Assembly: GCF_024868665.1 (NCBI RefSeq) | Contig: NC_079913.1 | Span: forward strand, 15,601,250-15,665,249 | Origin: Triplophysa rosa | Lineage: Eukaryota > Chordata > Actinopteri > Cypriniformes > Nemacheilidae | Reading direction: 5' to 3' | Length of the DNA stretch: 64,000 nucleotides | In this document: piece after piece, positions 1 to 12,602 of the stretch | How positions within the stretch are numbered: position 1 is the stretch's first letter | How the letters are laid out: every line of letters begins with the position of its first letter | Made by a program: the position numbers and the translations under genes | The notes under the pieces: model-generated | The model's database searches: none | What the model was told of the DNA's origin: nothing | Seen by the model: the letters and a program-made list of their open reading frames with translations, nothing else

Positions 1-562
1 ACAGCACTCCGTAAAGAATCACTACCACCGGTAAGAAGAGATTTATACATGCAAACAAAATAAGCGAACATAAACATTTTTTAAAAAATGAAGTATACTC
101 ACAAAGTTACTCACATACCACCAACAGCCACGGAACCCAGGAGACAGCAAAAAACTTGATTCGCAGTTCACGAAACCCAGGGCCTAGTAGGATGTTTAGC
201 GCGCAGTTTGCAGACCCGAGAAATAGTAGGATATTTACTCTCAGCCAATACAGATCACGAAACCTTCGGACCTTACACAACAGCAATCATCCACCTTCAC
301 CACAGAAAACGAGCTACAAAAGAAGAAACGGTTGACGATACCGGCATGTTTAGAATATCCTACCATAAATTAGTAACATTCATACATAAAAGCGGACTCA
401 TGTAAGTTCACACGCTGGGCAAGCCCCACGGTAATACAACAGTAGATGGTCAGTAGTTTTGCGGTCTTTCTGGGACCTAAACCATATAATCAATGGGTTT
501 AGGAATATATGGTTTTTCTACAGAAAGAACGCTAACCTGCTAATAGTACCTTACCCAAACAA
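1..562. other. Intergenic, no gene seen
   Basis: AT-rich sequence with only short unrelated open frames. I see no splice-bounded exon, RNA gene or clear repeat boundary in it. Confidence 0.5.
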
Positions 563-904
563 TAGAGGGTATGCACGTGTCGTCACTTTCCCACGTGAAC
601 ACGCCGGCACGCGCCTGCTTGACTGGTAAAACACTGGGCAAAATGAATGGTTACAATATCAGGAAACGCAATTCCGCGCAACATTTCAGTGTCTAAGGAC
701 ACCTGATTCCTTTGTAAGTCATAAGGTAGTCGTAAAGATCACCGTCGAGTCCAGCGGCTTGTAGTTTCAGCAAATAATTGCGTGTTTTAGTCCCGGTTTT
801 TTGTTCCTCCTATTGAACGCAGCCAATTTGCCTTAGTTTTACCACTCAAGGGAGCGTGTCCCGGCGTGTTCACGTGGGAAAGTGATGTCAATGCATACCC
901 TCTA
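563..904. mobile_element. Foldback (inverted-repeat) element, ~340 bp
   Basis: The left arm begins with tagagggtatgcac and runs through tcactttcccacgtgaacac. The right arm ends with the reverse complement of the same text (gtgttcacgtgggaaagtga, then cataccctcta). The arms are about 80 bp each with scattered mismatches around a roughly 190-bp centre. This is the layout of a non-autonomous DNA transposon. No coding capacity and no convincing target duplication were seen. Confidence 0.6.
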
Positions 905-1095
905 CACGCCGCAGCCGTCCTCAGAATGAACCGGAAGCAGAACGGTACTCGGGAAGAGACACTCACCAAAGGGACGCACTCCTATTTATTGGGAGATCTC
1001 CGACGTTATACACCGGACCTTAATTAATTTGACAACCCATTACGCCACCAGTTATGGATATACCAATTAATTTGACGGATATACTACAATGGCAT

Positions 1096-1455
1096 CCCAG
1101 ATAGCACAATCCATCTGGCTTATGTCTATTTGACGTCTGCATTTACATCTGCAAGACATCTGCAATACATAGTTTGCTCATCTGCAATACGTCTCTGAGA
1201 CGTCTGTAATACGTCTGCTAAAGATCTGTAGATCTGCTGCGTAAAAACATCTGCTAAACATCTTAGAAAGAGCAGCTTTATATCCATTCTAAATCATAAA
1301 CATCTTACAGACATCTTCTAGATGTTTATATGACATCTGACAGCAGACGTCTCCGAGACGTATTGCAGATGAGCAAACGATGTATTGTAGATGTCTTGCA
1401 TATGTAAATGCAGACGTCAAATAGACGTAAGCCAGATGTATGTGTGCTATCAGGG
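1096..1455. mobile_element. Palindromic MITE, CCCAGATAGCAC type
   Basis: The element opens with cccagatagcacaatccatc and closes with a mutated reverse complement (gccagatgta...gtgctatcaggg). The arms share runs such as gacgtctgcatttaca and ttgctcatctgcaatacgtc in opposite orientation, so most of the element can fold into one hairpin. It is rich in the words agacgtc and catctg. A truncated relative lies at 2189-2300. Non-coding. Confidence 0.65.
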
Positions 1456-2185
1456 ATAAAACTCTATTATTGTAATTGATTCAGGGAAAATGAAACTTTG
1501 AAAGAAATCATTGGACTGGGCCGGGCGCCAGTAATCTGAATGTACATTCGGAATATACAGTAACGTCAAATGTAATAATTACTTTATTGTTGAAGTTTAG
1601 AATTTCCTCTTAATGTTTGTCCGGGAGATGAGCAGATGCTAAGACGAGCTGTTAGTGTTGTCGTCAGTTCATTTCAGACATATCTCAACTACAGAGCAAC
1701 AGCACCACACGGCCGCGAAATAAAATCCTATGTATCGCTAACGTGATCTTTGTGTTGAGATCTTAAAAATAGCTCAGAAATGTCCCTCACACGACCCGGT
1801 GTGACCCTCATGCTGCACATATCGCCACAAGCAGAATGGACCGATATAGCCCACTGTGGGTGACTTATATACTTACATAACAGAGCACATACAGTACGTA
1901 AGGATAATGGCTAATATAGCAACAAACATCTCGCGCTTGCTGCGAGTGGCATGCGAAATGCAAAACGCAAACTCATTGTCATTTAATTTTCTTAAGACAT
2001 TTCCCAGAATCCTCGGCTACTTATGCAGTAAGAACAGAACAGAACAGAACAGAACAGTTAGAAATTCATTCTGAACATTATACCAATTTAATAATGTGGT
2101 TATGCGAGTCTTTATCTTCATTAGAGGTTTCAGTACACGTGTTGATGTGTCATATTTCAGCTATTTCAGAACTGTTTCTGAGTGG
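1456..2185. other. Intergenic, no gene seen
   Basis: No recognisable gene. A short (agaac)n run lies near 2034-2058. The open frame at 1856-2074 shows no domain and is not supported. Confidence 0.45.
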
Positions 2186-2186
2186 T

Positions 2187-2300
2187 AGAATCCCAGATAG
2201 CACAGGTACATCTGTAAGATGTCTGCTAAACATCTGGAGGTCTGGAAAACTTGTGCTGTGTTAAACATCGGATAAACGTCTAAGGAATAGACATTAGTCA
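2187..2300. mobile_element. Truncated CCCAGATAGCAC-type MITE
   Basis: It begins with atcccagatagcacaggtac and continues with repeated agatgtctgctaaacatctg words, as in the element at 1096-1455. No closing inverted end was found, so it looks like one arm only. Confidence 0.45.
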
Positions 2301-3660
2301 TAGACATTAGAAGAAATCACACAGCAAAGTGTTCAAATAAAAGAATAAAATAGGAGTAAACAGTGACCATATTCGGAATGTTCCTGTAGATCGCAGGAGC
2401 GCGTGACGCCGGCAGAGGGCGCAACAGCGCTGCGCTCTCACTGCTTTGTCATACTGCCACTCATTATTACTGTGCAAATTTGACCTTTGTATCTTACATT
2501 CTGATATATTCGTATATATTGTATACATCATATTCATATAACAGTTCGTTATTACACTTGCGGTTAGGTCATCCATGGGATTCATGGCTGGTCATATTTA
2601 AGATAGATGCCAAGGTTATGTATGATTATTTCATCTTAATATTTATGTTGGGCTATGGCGCCATCTTGTGCAAAGCATACAATGCGTCACTAAATTCTGA
2701 TTTATAATATCAATTCATTCATTTTATGTCCACAATTCCTGCCGTGCACAGAATTAACGAAATATTAAATAGATGGCTAAATGAGAATTGGCACATTTCT
2801 TCGTTACCTTTGCTTGGATGAAAATGAAAGTGCAAAACGTGTAATTTTTTAAATAAAATGAGAACTGACTCAAGCATGTATCAACACGTCAGTATTAGAC
2901 ACGGTGTGTAGCAGTACTCAGTTTTTTGTTTGATTTTGGAATGTTTTAGTAGTACTCTCAGTCACCAGTAGAGGTCACTAATTCATTTTGTGCATTTCCC
3001 CCTAATGTGCCTGACTCTTGTTTTCCATGGTATCGTTGTTACGTCATAATTGTTTTCTCTGGAGAAGAATAACTCTGAATCACAACTTTAAATCTCCAAA
3101 AATACTGGTTTAATCTTCATATCAACAACTTAAAACTATTGATTTGTTTTGTTGGTTTGTTAATCAATGTACTTTATTACCTTATTAAGTCATGATTACT
3201 TTTTTCTTTTGACTTCTTTGCTTTAAATCAATTTGGCAACTTTGTGATTCATCTGACAGCCGGTTGGTGACTCGACACAGAACGACGGTGACGCTGTTCA
3301 TCACAGTTTGTTTTCTGCCGGTCACCTGTTTTGGCTGGTGATGTTTAGTGCTGAGCAGTGCTTGTGAATAAGACACACATGCATGACAACACAGAGACGG
3401 GCTGCTTTGTCAGTGCCCTCCCACGCAGCACATGTGGGGTGTTAACAGTGTTAAAATACCCCACTCACGTCTGAGTAAAACACTGAATGATCGCACTGCT
3501 ACATCTAGAGAGAGAGAGAGAGAGATGAATGAGTTTTCAATGATCTTTTTTCTGAAACAAACGAATATTTTAAATTTGATCATATGTTTTTCATATGATT
3601 AGTTATAATAAATTAGCATTAAATTCACAAGTTATGAGAATAATAATATAACATAAATCT
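2301..3660. other. Intergenic, (GA)n microsatellite
   Basis: No gene recognised. A pure GA run lies at about 3507-3525. The open frames here are short and carry no motif I recognise. Confidence 0.45.
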
Positions 3661-3782
3661 ATTTGCTGTACCGCTTACCCGTATTGGGGTCATGTGAAGT
3701 GTTGGAGTCTATCCCAGTTATCTCAGGCCGAGGATGGGAAACACCCTAGACAGATGGCAAGTGCATCACAGGGCACAAAGCC
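3661..3782 (+). repeat. Degenerate interspersed repeat
   Basis: The string tttgctgtaccgcttaccc, followed by gtctatcccagttatctcag and ending caccctagacagatggcaag then catcacagggcaca, is a worn version of a very common fish interspersed sequence. In that sequence 'tatcccagctg...caccctggacaggtcgccag' is diagnostic. It is non-coding here. Confidence 0.5.
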
Positions 3783-6342
3783 GAGTTATTTTTGTAAATA
3801 TAAACAGAATTTTGTCTTTTTTTAATCTCGGGGCTATTTTAAAGGACGTTTCCTCTTTTGTTCTGTAAGCACTCAAAATCTTTCCCGCTTCTGGCATCCA
3901 TTAAAAACTACCCATGTGAGCGTGCGGAAAACCTCTGGACCAGATCTGTCCCAAACTCCCAGCGGGCACCCTGTGGTGTTCATCAGCACCATCAGTCACA
4001 GAGGGCATCTGCTGCCAGACTTAACCCTTAAAACATCATCTTCATCATATAAATGAAATGCTGGCATATTTGCTAAAGATTAAAAACGTATTCATTGCCA
4101 AAATAAATATTTATACAGAATATACCATGTTTATTACTGTATGGGATAATCTGCTCATGAACATTTCAGAATGAATCCAACACACAGTGGCATTCGCTCA
4201 TGAAAAGTAAATCCCAGTGGATTGACAAACTATGATGAGTCGGGTTTATCTGCACAAAAACACACTCACAGTTCACATATTTAACAGGACGGAGGACATC
4301 CGCGTGGAGGAAGGACCGCCTATGATTTTCTCTCTTCCAGCTCGTCTTAATTCCTAATCTGGAGGAAAGGCAAGCTGTCTATCTAGGGGATTTGTACAGC
4401 TGTCAATTAAAATCCCTTGACACAACCTCACCCCCCATCACATTTTTTAGCTGCCTCTGTCAACATGACAAGAGATACCGTGTATTAATACGACATGAAA
4501 CCACATGGACTCGATGTAGATTCTGTTTTTAACATTTCCCATAATAGTGGACATATTTCATCAGGACATGCTTTTTTATATAATCTTTCTTTTAAGTATT
4601 GTTATTTTTATCGCAGATTATTATTATTACTATTATCATCTTTATTATTATCCTTTTCGGTTTTTGCTTTTGTATGTCCAACCACTGGTATGTTTAGACA
4701 CTAGTATGGGTGTATGAGTATGGTGTAATTTGTGAACAATATAAAAATCGGTATATTTAATGTATGATTGTAGGTTCCCAACTCAAAATGCTTATGTATT
4801 TAGTTATTATTATTATTCTTTACATTTATGTGTATTAATATATATACTTTTTTTCTAATTGTAAAACGCCTATTCTGGATGTTGGATGCTCTTGTTTTTG
4901 TGTTTTTTTGGAAAAAGAAATACCAGGGTTTGACCGAACCACGATGTCCCCGCCCACATGGCCTTGGTTACATCACCAGAAATGAAAAGGTGTTTGAGAG
5001 GTGGATGCGTAGCGTAGGCCGGTACTGCGTGCCAGGTGAGCACACATGCTGTACATGAGAGAGGTTATTTTATTTAAGACTTTAGAGCAAGACTTTTCCT
5101 TTCGCTGACGTACTGAGGAGATGAATCAGAAGGGTTTAACCCGTTCACGGGCGACAGGAACAGGAAGGACGCCCGGCGATGACAGCATCTGTTGTCTGAT
5201 TCTTCAGATGGGCTCGTGTTACTGCCGGTTTATATAATGCTCACACGAGACACAACGAGCCGCCACAGCGCCAAACCAAAACAGCATCAGCGATTGATGC
5301 TGTGAAATTGGGACGAAAACATGTCAAAGGTTATTTTTATGCCACGTTTCATACATGACATCTACAGCACTGTAAATGTCCACACGCCAGAGTTGAAAAC
5401 ATTTGAAAAGTTTTGAGTTTTAAACTAAGAAGGAGGAAAATACACACATTACATGGATTTTGGAAAGGCATAGGACTTCAGAAAGTGTGGCAACATGTTA
5501 TTTAGCGTGTTTCAAAGTGGTTGAAAGTCAATCATTTGTTATTGTGCTTGGACCGTGATGAATGTTTGACACAAAAGTGCACTGGTAATGCAGAAATGAG
5601 TTTCTTTAACAAAGATTTCCGTGTTGAAGATAGATGTGATGTTGCCCTAACATCAGTGTGGATCCACTGTCAGAACATCTTACCTTCATACAGATGCACT
5701 CAAACAAACCCTTCTATCCACTAACTCTCTCTGTGTGAGTCATCTGCTCCTCTCATCCCTGCAGGTGCTTCAACGCTGCCTATTTCATCCTTTCATCTTC
5801 TAGAGGGTTTTTAAACATCTCCTATTATGAGAAATCATATTTTCCTTGATGCTTTGAGATAAAAGTCCTATAATAAATAAGTATTGCAATGTCTATAATT
5901 CAGGACAGAAGTGGGATCTATCCAGTCACACACGTCTACAATTTATGATTATATAGGAGCACAGACCTTTTATTTGATATACTTTGTTATTTCTGGGCTT
6001 TTTACTTTTACTCAATATGGGTCAAAACTCAGAAGTAGGCGTACAACAAAACACAGAACATATACTTTACATCACAAGGAGAACAACAAAAAAAGCCAAA
6101 CATCCACAAAATGAACAAGGAGTTATGCTGCCTTCACGTGCTCTCGGAAATTCAATAATCCCAATTTCAACCCGGAAGTAACGTATGGATTTAGCAACAT
6201 TAAAATGTTAATGTTACTAATGATGTAGTAGCATTAAAACATTACAAGTATCTGCTAACATGTTCCGTGAATCATTTCCAGGTTGAAGTGGAAATACACA
6301 CAAGGCGAGCTAAACAAGATACAGGTGGGACTAATCCACAAC
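3783..6342. other. Intergenic, no gene seen
   Basis: AT-rich DNA with simple ATT-type runs near 4618-4650 and 4806-4822. Short open frames show no recognised domain, and I found no splice-bounded coding exon. Confidence 0.45.
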
Positions 6343-6822
6343 TGTCATGATTTCTAGGAAAGAACCCAAGTGCAGGCAGCGGTGAAGGGGTTAATAAAAT
6401 AATGTATTAAACAAAACAAAACAAAACACCCACAATGGGCAAAACTATAACAAAACAGGAATTCAAACAAAAACTTCCCACGAGGGGGCAAGATAAACAA
6501 GGTCCAATAATAATATGAATAATATAAATAACAAGTCCACAAACTTGACGGTCACAGGAACAAGGCGACATAGCAAATGGCACAAAACGAACGAGCACAG
6601 GACAGCAGACACTAACAAAGGATAATTAAAAAGGGACAGGTGTCCGTAATGAAACACTGAAGGGAAGCTAAACGAGAGGGGCGGGACCAAAGACGAGACC
6701 GGAGAGAACGCATATTATGTCGTGACCGACAATATGTTTCTCTCCACACAAAACAAGAGGCTCTGCCATGATTCTGCCACAAGACCAAGAAAGACATGAC
6801 ATGATGAGGCAGAATCATGACA
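6343..6822 (-). mobile_element. Solo LTR (copy 1), minus orientation
   Basis: Read on the minus strand, the unit starts TGTCATGATTCTGCC and ends AATCATGACA, i.e. TG...CA termini. Near its 3' end it has a polyadenylation-type context followed by the phrase ctgcctgcacttgggttc. The same text, diverged, recurs at 13325-13799. About 480 bp with no internal retroelement genes on either side suggests a solo LTR. A non-autonomous DNA transposon is the alternative, because the ends are also imperfect inverted repeats. Confidence 0.5.
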
Positions 6823-8640
6823 CATAACCATGGTAACAAAAAAGGAACTCAATCCGAAACTATCGAAACAAACAGGGAGCTGATTAATGAATAACTAAAC
6901 AAGCTGACAACAGAAACACGGTAGAAACAAAGATACCACAAACATAAAACAGAACCTAAACCTGACAATTATATCCTGCAAAATGTTTGTGTTTTGTTGT
7001 AATTATAGACTAATCAAAGCATTTAGGTTTTTAAAACCCCGAGTGATGTTATTGAATTTATAGCAGGTGAAATAGAAATGCATGCTTAGCAGATTCATTT
7101 GGTGTCAGGTGGTTTTAGGAGGAGTGAGGCTCAGAAAGGTTTGGACCTCGGATCTGAACTGCTGAATACTTCCACTGCAATTAGAGGGTCCTCCACAACA
7201 TCACCGCTTGTTGTTAGTGGTTACCTGTCGTTATGGTTACCGTGTCCCTCGCTCCCAGCAACAGAAGCTCCCCAGAGCGCGACGGACAGCACATGTGTTT
7301 CTCCAGTCATAAACACACATGGAGGTACGGAATATATACATTCGTGAGGTCACTCAACAAACAACATGAACTCTTCCACACGTCCCTTTAAATGAGGAGC
7401 CGCAATTCTTCTTTAAAAATCATTTGACAAAGTGTGACTTGGTCCCTCAAGCAAAAAAAAAACAAATAGAACGGAATAGAATATGATTGCTTAAAAAACA
7501 AGAAGACGTTTATTGATATATTGATGATAACCAATGAAACGGTCAAGTGGTAAATTTAAAGTAATATCTTTATTTAAAACCTATCTCAAAAATGTATAAG
7601 AACAAATGCATTTCAATATAATTATAGTTTATATAAAGCCACGGAAATAATTAAGAGAATTTCTGAATTATTAATGTTTCATTCTGTGAACTATACTAAC
7701 AATTCCTTTACCAAATTTTGAATACAAATATTTATGCATTTATTTTAAGAAACTGAAAACTGGACAAACAGGTGAAAAGAACAGAATAGGTGCTCTGGAT
7801 TTTTTTCAGATCTCAAATACTGCAAAGAAAACAAGTTCAGATTCACTTTTAAGCAGCACAACAGTCATATTTCTACATGTGTTTAGGAAAAGTTCAACAA
7901 AATACATTTTTAGCACCGTTTTCGTGCGTCTTGTCACGCTGTCAGTCTTTCACATTGCTGTTGGATGACTTTATGTCACTCCTGAGGTTTGATTTTGTTG
8001 AAATACAACACAGAAACATGCGTAATGGTCTCTTACATGTTTTCCCACGGCTGTATCTAATACATGAGTCCATATTAAAAACTGCTTTGAAACGTGATAA
8101 TTATCTATAAATATATTCATGTAAAAGACAACTTTTTTAAATCTCACAAATGTTAAGATAATTGACCTTTGGTCTTCTGAAAAAAATCAGGTACACAATC
8201 AGGTTTGAACATGGCACGTTTAGGGTGAGTTGATAAGAATCTCGTGCATGAAATTGTAATGCAATCTCAGTTAGCACATATAGGCTATAGAACTATGAGT
8301 GTCGTCCGAATGCAAGCGTTTAAATAGGACAAACATAAATAGACGCAGTCATCTCTCCGTCGTGGCCAGAACTTACCGGCCCTTCAAAATGCAATACAAT
8401 GATGTACTCAAACACACACGCACGGCGCTTAATGCGGTGATGCAACTCAAGACCGAGGCAAAATAACATCAAGTCATGCGTGAACACAGATGCCAGAAGA
8501 CTCCTGAAATAACAGTCCATATTCTATAAACTACATCCCTGCTGAAAAACCCCCACTGAAATGAAACAGAAAACGCACACTACTTCAAATCATTCTGAAT
8601 TGGGTTGATTCTTCATGGCAGAATGTTTCATTGAAATGAT
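6823..8640. other. Intergenic, upstream of kcna5
   Basis: No gene recognised. AT-rich tracts dominate 7440-7780. The open frame at 7099-7347 has no recognised domain. Confidence 0.4.
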
Positions 8641-9159
8641 AATTGCATTTTTATCATCTCACTGCGGTATATGGATGCGTTGTTCTTTTCCGTTCGAGGG
8701 TTTGTAAACAAAACGACAGATGACACATGTGATTGAAAGAGCACTCGCTCTCTCTCTCTCTGTCCCCAAGAGACACTGTTCGGCTGTGCGTAACGGCTCG
8801 TTTAAACCATGTGTTTCAGCGTCATCGCAAAATAATGTTCTCAGTATCAATGTTCTTATAACTGAACCATATTTATTTGAGTGTTGTTGTTTATTGCTAT
8901 GTGCCTTCATAAGCACGCTGAACGCTTTCTTTGAACGGTTCGAACGCACCGAGTCTCGCGTGAATCCTTTCTCTGCTTTCACTCTCCAGCGCGCGCGCAA
9001 GTGTTTTCCAGACTGACGGGAGGAGCTTTGGATTAGAATGCACAGTTTTATCCGAAGCGTGTCAGTGTAACGGCAAAGTAAACCATCATGGATGTACGCG
9101 GGGCGCTTTGGAATTTAACTCCACTGGTCTTTTCGACGTGAATGCTGAATGGCTCGGAC
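8641..9159 (+). promoter_or_regulatory. kcna5: Probable kcna5 5' UTR / proximal promoter
   Basis: Base composition rises from AT-rich to GC-richer just ahead of the channel start, with a CT run at 8749-8762 and a short GC/CG run (cgcgcgcg) near 8991. No clear TATA box was found. The limits are inferred from composition and from the adjacency of the intronless coding region; no transcript evidence is available. Confidence 0.3.
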
Positions 9160-10770
9160 ATGGAGATAGCTTTGGTGAGTTTTGACAAGAGAGGGGACGG
9201 AGGAGGTGATGGAGAAACCAACCAAAACCAAAATTCCCTGGACCATCCGCGCTCGCTTCGAACGGCACCCAACAACGCGAGCCTGTGGAAAATCAACGAC
9301 ATGAACAACACGACGGGCTCCACGGAGAACACGGTGGATTATTACAGTCCCCATCTGTTCGACGAGGACGTCCTCCACGTGGACATCGACCACGAGAGCA
9401 ACGAGCGAGTTCTCATCAACATCGCCGGACTGAGGTTCGAGACGCAACTGGGCACGCTCAACCAGTTTCCCGACACTCTACTTGGAGATCCCGACAAGAG
9501 GATCAAGTATTTCGACCCCCTCAGGAACGAGTATTTCTTCGACCGCAACCGGCCGAGTTTTGACGGGATTCTTTATTTCTACCAGTCGGGCGGCAAGATC
9601 CGTCGACCTGTCAACGTGTCGATCGACGTGTTCGCGGACGAGGTCCGCTTTTATCAGCTGGGCGAAGACGCGATGGACCGCTTCCGCGAGGACGAGGGCT
9701 TCATCAAAGAGGAGGAGAAGCCGTTGCCTCAAAACGAGTTTCAGAAGCAAGTGTGGCTCATCTTCGAGTACCCCGAAAGCTCGGGTCCCGCCCGCGGCAT
9801 CGCGATCGTGTCCGTGATCGTCATCACCATATCCATCATCACTTTCTGTCTGGAAACTTTGCCGGAGTTTCGCGACGAGCGCGAGCTGGCCGTGGCGAGC
9901 CGCGCGATCAACGGCACGCAGGAGCGCCCGTCGCTCACCTTCAGCGACCCGTTCTTCATCATCGAAACCACGTGCGTGATCTGGTTCACCTTCGAGCTCT
10001 TCGTGCGCTTCTTCGCGTGTCCCAGCAAGTCGGAGTTTTCCAAGACCGTCATGAACATAATCGACATCATGTCCATCATGCCCTACTTCATCACGCTGGG
10101 CACGGAGCTCGTGGAGCAGCAGGGTCAGGAGCACAACAACGGGCAGCAGGCCATGTCTCTGGCCATCCTGAGGGTCATCCGCCTGGTGCGGGTGTTCCGC
10201 ATCTTCAAGCTCTCCAGACACTCCAAGGGTCTCCAGATCCTGGGCAAGACCCTGCAGGCGAGCATGCGGGAGCTCGGGCTCCTCATCTTCTTTCTGTTCA
10301 TCGGGGTCATCTTGTTCTCCAGCGCCGTCTTCTTCGCCGAGGCCGACGAACCCGAGTCGCACTTCTCCAGCATCCCGGATGCCTTCTGGTGGGCTGTGGT
10401 CACCATGACGACCGTCGGCTACGGAGACATGAGGCCGGTGACCGTGGGGGGGAAGATCGTGGGCTCCCTCTGCGCCATCGCGGGCGTGCTGACCATCGCG
10501 CTCCCGGTGCCCGTCATCGTGTCCAACTTTAACTATTTCTACCACCGGGAAACGGACCAGGACCAAGCGTCTCTCAGGGACGAGCCAGACGGCGGGGCGT
10601 GCGAGGAACACCCCGCGCTGAGCAAACCGTCCCTCGGCTCGAAAGACGGAGAACGCGACGCGGACGCGAGCGCGCCCGCGGAGAAGACTGACATCAAAGC
10701 AAACAGCAGGATGGACATCAAACGCTCCCTTTACGCATTTTGCTTGGACACAAGAGAAACAGATCTTTAG
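9160..10770 (+). CDS. kcna5: Voltage-gated potassium channel Kv1.5-like (intronless)
   Basis: Pore-forming alpha subunit of a Shaker-type delayed-rectifier K+ channel in the plasma membrane. The 536-residue protein has an N-terminal T1 tetramerisation domain (about 82-175), S1 (about 211-232), S2 (264-285), S3 (295-314), arginine-rich S4 (333-352), S5 (371-392), the selectivity filter TVGYGD at 418-423 and S6 with the PVP hinge at 449-451. It ends in the PDZ-binding tail ETDL. N251-G-T in the S1-S2 loop is the usual Kv1 glycosylation site. The start MEIALV and the C-terminus match Kv1.5 rather than other Kv1 members. An in-frame ATG six codons upstream (9142) is less family-like, so I chose 9160, which has G at -3 and +4. 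The proline-rich N-terminal repeats of mammalian Kv1.5 are absent. S3 reads [10 protein letters not shown] where Kv1 channels usually have a V-A pair. The single-exon structure is normal for Kv1 genes. Confidence 0.95.
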   Translation: MEIALVSFDKRGDGGGDGETNQNQNSLDHPRSLRTAPNNASLWKINDMNNTTGSTENTVDYYSPHLFDEDVLHVDIDHESNERVLINIAGLRFETQLGTLNQFPDTLLGDPDKRIKYFDPLRNEYFFDRNRPSFDGILYFYQSGGKIRRPVNVSIDVFADEVRFYQLGEDAMDRFREDEGFIKEEEKPLPQNEFQKQVWLIFEYPESSGPARGIAIVSVIVITISIITFCLETLPEFRDERELAVASRAINGTQERPSLTFSDPFFIIETTCVIWFTFELFVRFFACPSKSEFSKTVMNIIDIMSIMPYFITLGTELVEQQGQEHNNGQQAMSLAILRVIRLVRVFRIFKLSRHSKGLQILGKTLQASMRELGLLIFFLFIGVILFSSAVFFAEADEPESHFSSIPDAFWWAVVTMTTVGYGDMRPVTVGGKIVGSLCAIAGVLTIALPVPVIVSNFNYFYHRETDQDQASLRDEPDGGACEEHPALSKPSLGSKDGERDADASAPAEKTDIKANSRMDIKRSLYAFCLDTRETDL

Positions 10771-11600
10771 GCTTCTGAATGATCTCCATCAGCGGATGCA
10801 GACGTTAATGCGCACGCAATCAATCCTGGAAAGTTGTTTTTCTGAAGCGCATTTTAATCCTTTGATCTCTTCATCATCAGCAGCTTTCCCAAACGTTACA
10901 GTGTCACGTTTGAAAGACGTGCTATATGCAAACACGATTGATTAAAACATGTACAAACAGTATATGAACTCTTAGAAAGTTACATTTTTAACTAACTGTA
11001 TAACAAGCCTTAAGTCCTCTTAAATCCAGCCCTTTACTCTAGTATGCGAAACGCCAAACTGATGTTTTAATGCTTTTTAAGAGCCACGTTTCCCTAAATG
11101 ATCTGTTTGGTGTTAAACATTTAGGATCTCATTCAATAACAATGTCGTTGCTGGTCTAAAACACAGTTGATGTGAGTTTCGTCGGTATGTTATATCATTA
11201 TTTATTCACTACTCTTTGAAACAACGATTCACGGATCTGACTGGTACATGAAAAGGGCCATTTAAAGAAGACTTTGCGATTCAAGACTGATGGATGGGAT
11301 GGAGACGCCACAACAGATGATGATGGTCATACAGAAAACTTCGTCCGCTCTCAAATAAGGTCTGTGAACTCTTTATGCTGTATCCTTAAAACACGTATAG
11401 TATTTTTGTGGAGTGCAATGCATTATAACCCATAATAATAATAATACTCAATGATTTCATGTAGTTATGAAAACATGACGCTGTTGTGATTTGTACAGCA
11501 TTCCTCGTGTCACGATTGTAGACGTATATGGGTGTAAACAGCTGCGTATTCATATTTATTCAGGGCGACGGGGTGTAAACGTTAACGCTGCATGCAGGCT
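10771..11600 (+). other. Probable kcna5 3' UTR
   Basis: Sequence directly after the stop, without coding signal. An ATTAAA polyadenylation-type hexamer lies at 10941-10946. The transcript end cannot be fixed from sequence alone. Confidence 0.35.
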
Positions 11601-12276
11601 ATGAAACGTCTTTAAATTGTGAAAGAGAGTTTTTAGCAGGTGCAGGGAAGCAAAGGGAAGTGTGTGTGTGTGTTTGTGTAGGTGTGTGCGTGGGTGGGTG
11701 GATGTGCCAAGCGAGATCACGGACAAGGCTGTGCTATGAGGGGTAACGTATCTTGTTTCACAGAGGATTAGATATGGCCCTGTTATAGGTTATATCACAT
11801 AACCTTCGAGTATGCGTGCGTGTGTTTGCTGCGTGCTTTATGCTTGTTTTGGTTGCATAGATACACGAGACAGCTGCACGCGCACTGTGACTATTGTGGT
11901 TCATGTGAACAAATACTGTGACAGCGGGAAAAAAAAGTGTTATACAATCTTCACCTGCGATGTTGCAAACGTCCAGACAGTTGTGTGCCGTCGCTCTACA
12001 ATGAGAACGTCTGTGGTTTTGCTGGAATGTGCTGTTAAGTAATACCGGTTGACTCTTTATGAAAAGTGTCCCTCCGGCGTTTGGGTCTCACAAGACTGGA
12101 GATGTGGTTTGCTCCCGAGCTGCGATGTAGATGCGGCTCAGAAGAGTTTTGGAGACTGGACACGCGTGGTAGACTGAAATGTATTGTCTTTCACGGTCAG
12201 GCTTGACCGGTCGGCTTCATTAAGCTTCTTGGTTCCTCATGCGTCTCCAAGACAAAAAGCTATAGAAGTATCATTT
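11601..12276. other. Intergenic with GT-rich run
   Basis: A GT-rich stretch lies at about 11660-11700. No gene recognised; the open frame at 11812-12042 has no recognisable domain. Confidence 0.4.
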
Positions 12277-12602
12277 TAAAGGGATACTTCACCCAAAAAA
12301 GAAAATTCTGTCATCGTTTACTCGCTTTCGAGTTGTTCCAAATCTGTAGAAATTTCTTTGTTCTGATGAACACAGAGAAAGATGTTTGGAAGAATTATGC
12401 CCCCCATTGACTGCCCTAGTAGGAAAAAATACAATGGTAGTCAAAAGTGCCCCAGAACTGATTATATAGAGATTATAAAGAAATGTTTCCTACTATGGGA
12501 GTCAATGGAGGGCAAGATCTGTCTGGTTATGAGCATTCTTCCAAATATCTTTCTCTGTGTTCATCAGAACAAAGAAACTTGTACAGATTTGGAACAACTC
12601 CA
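12277..12602. mobile_element. Palindromic MITE (TTCACCCAAAAATGAAAAT family), copy
   Basis: It starts aaagggatacttcacccaaa, then gttgttccaaatctgtagaa and gatgaacacagagaaagatg, and after a palindromic centre returns through the reverse complements (ctctgtgttcatcagaacaa, cagatttggaacaactc). This family is very common in cypriniform genomes. At least seven copies or parts lie in this window. The terminal arm on the right is missing here. Confidence 0.7.

Noticed and set aside
4828..5058. 76-codon open frame with a membrane-like start
   Set aside because: AT-rich chance frame; no domain, splice context or neighbour support.
9142..9159. Upstream in-frame ATG of kcna5
   Set aside because: Adds six residues not seen in Kv1.5 proteins; the MEIALV start is the family one, so the longer form was not used.
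9753..10532. 259-codon second frame on the plus strand inside kcna5
   Set aside because: Out-of-frame reading of the same GC-rich exon; rich in His and Arg with no recognised fold.
9478..10611. 377-codon open frame on the minus strand across kcna5
   Set aside because: It is the antisense shadow of a GC-rich coding region. The sequence is low-complexity (His, Asp, Glu, Val rich) with no domain, while the plus-strand frame is an obvious Kv1 channel.
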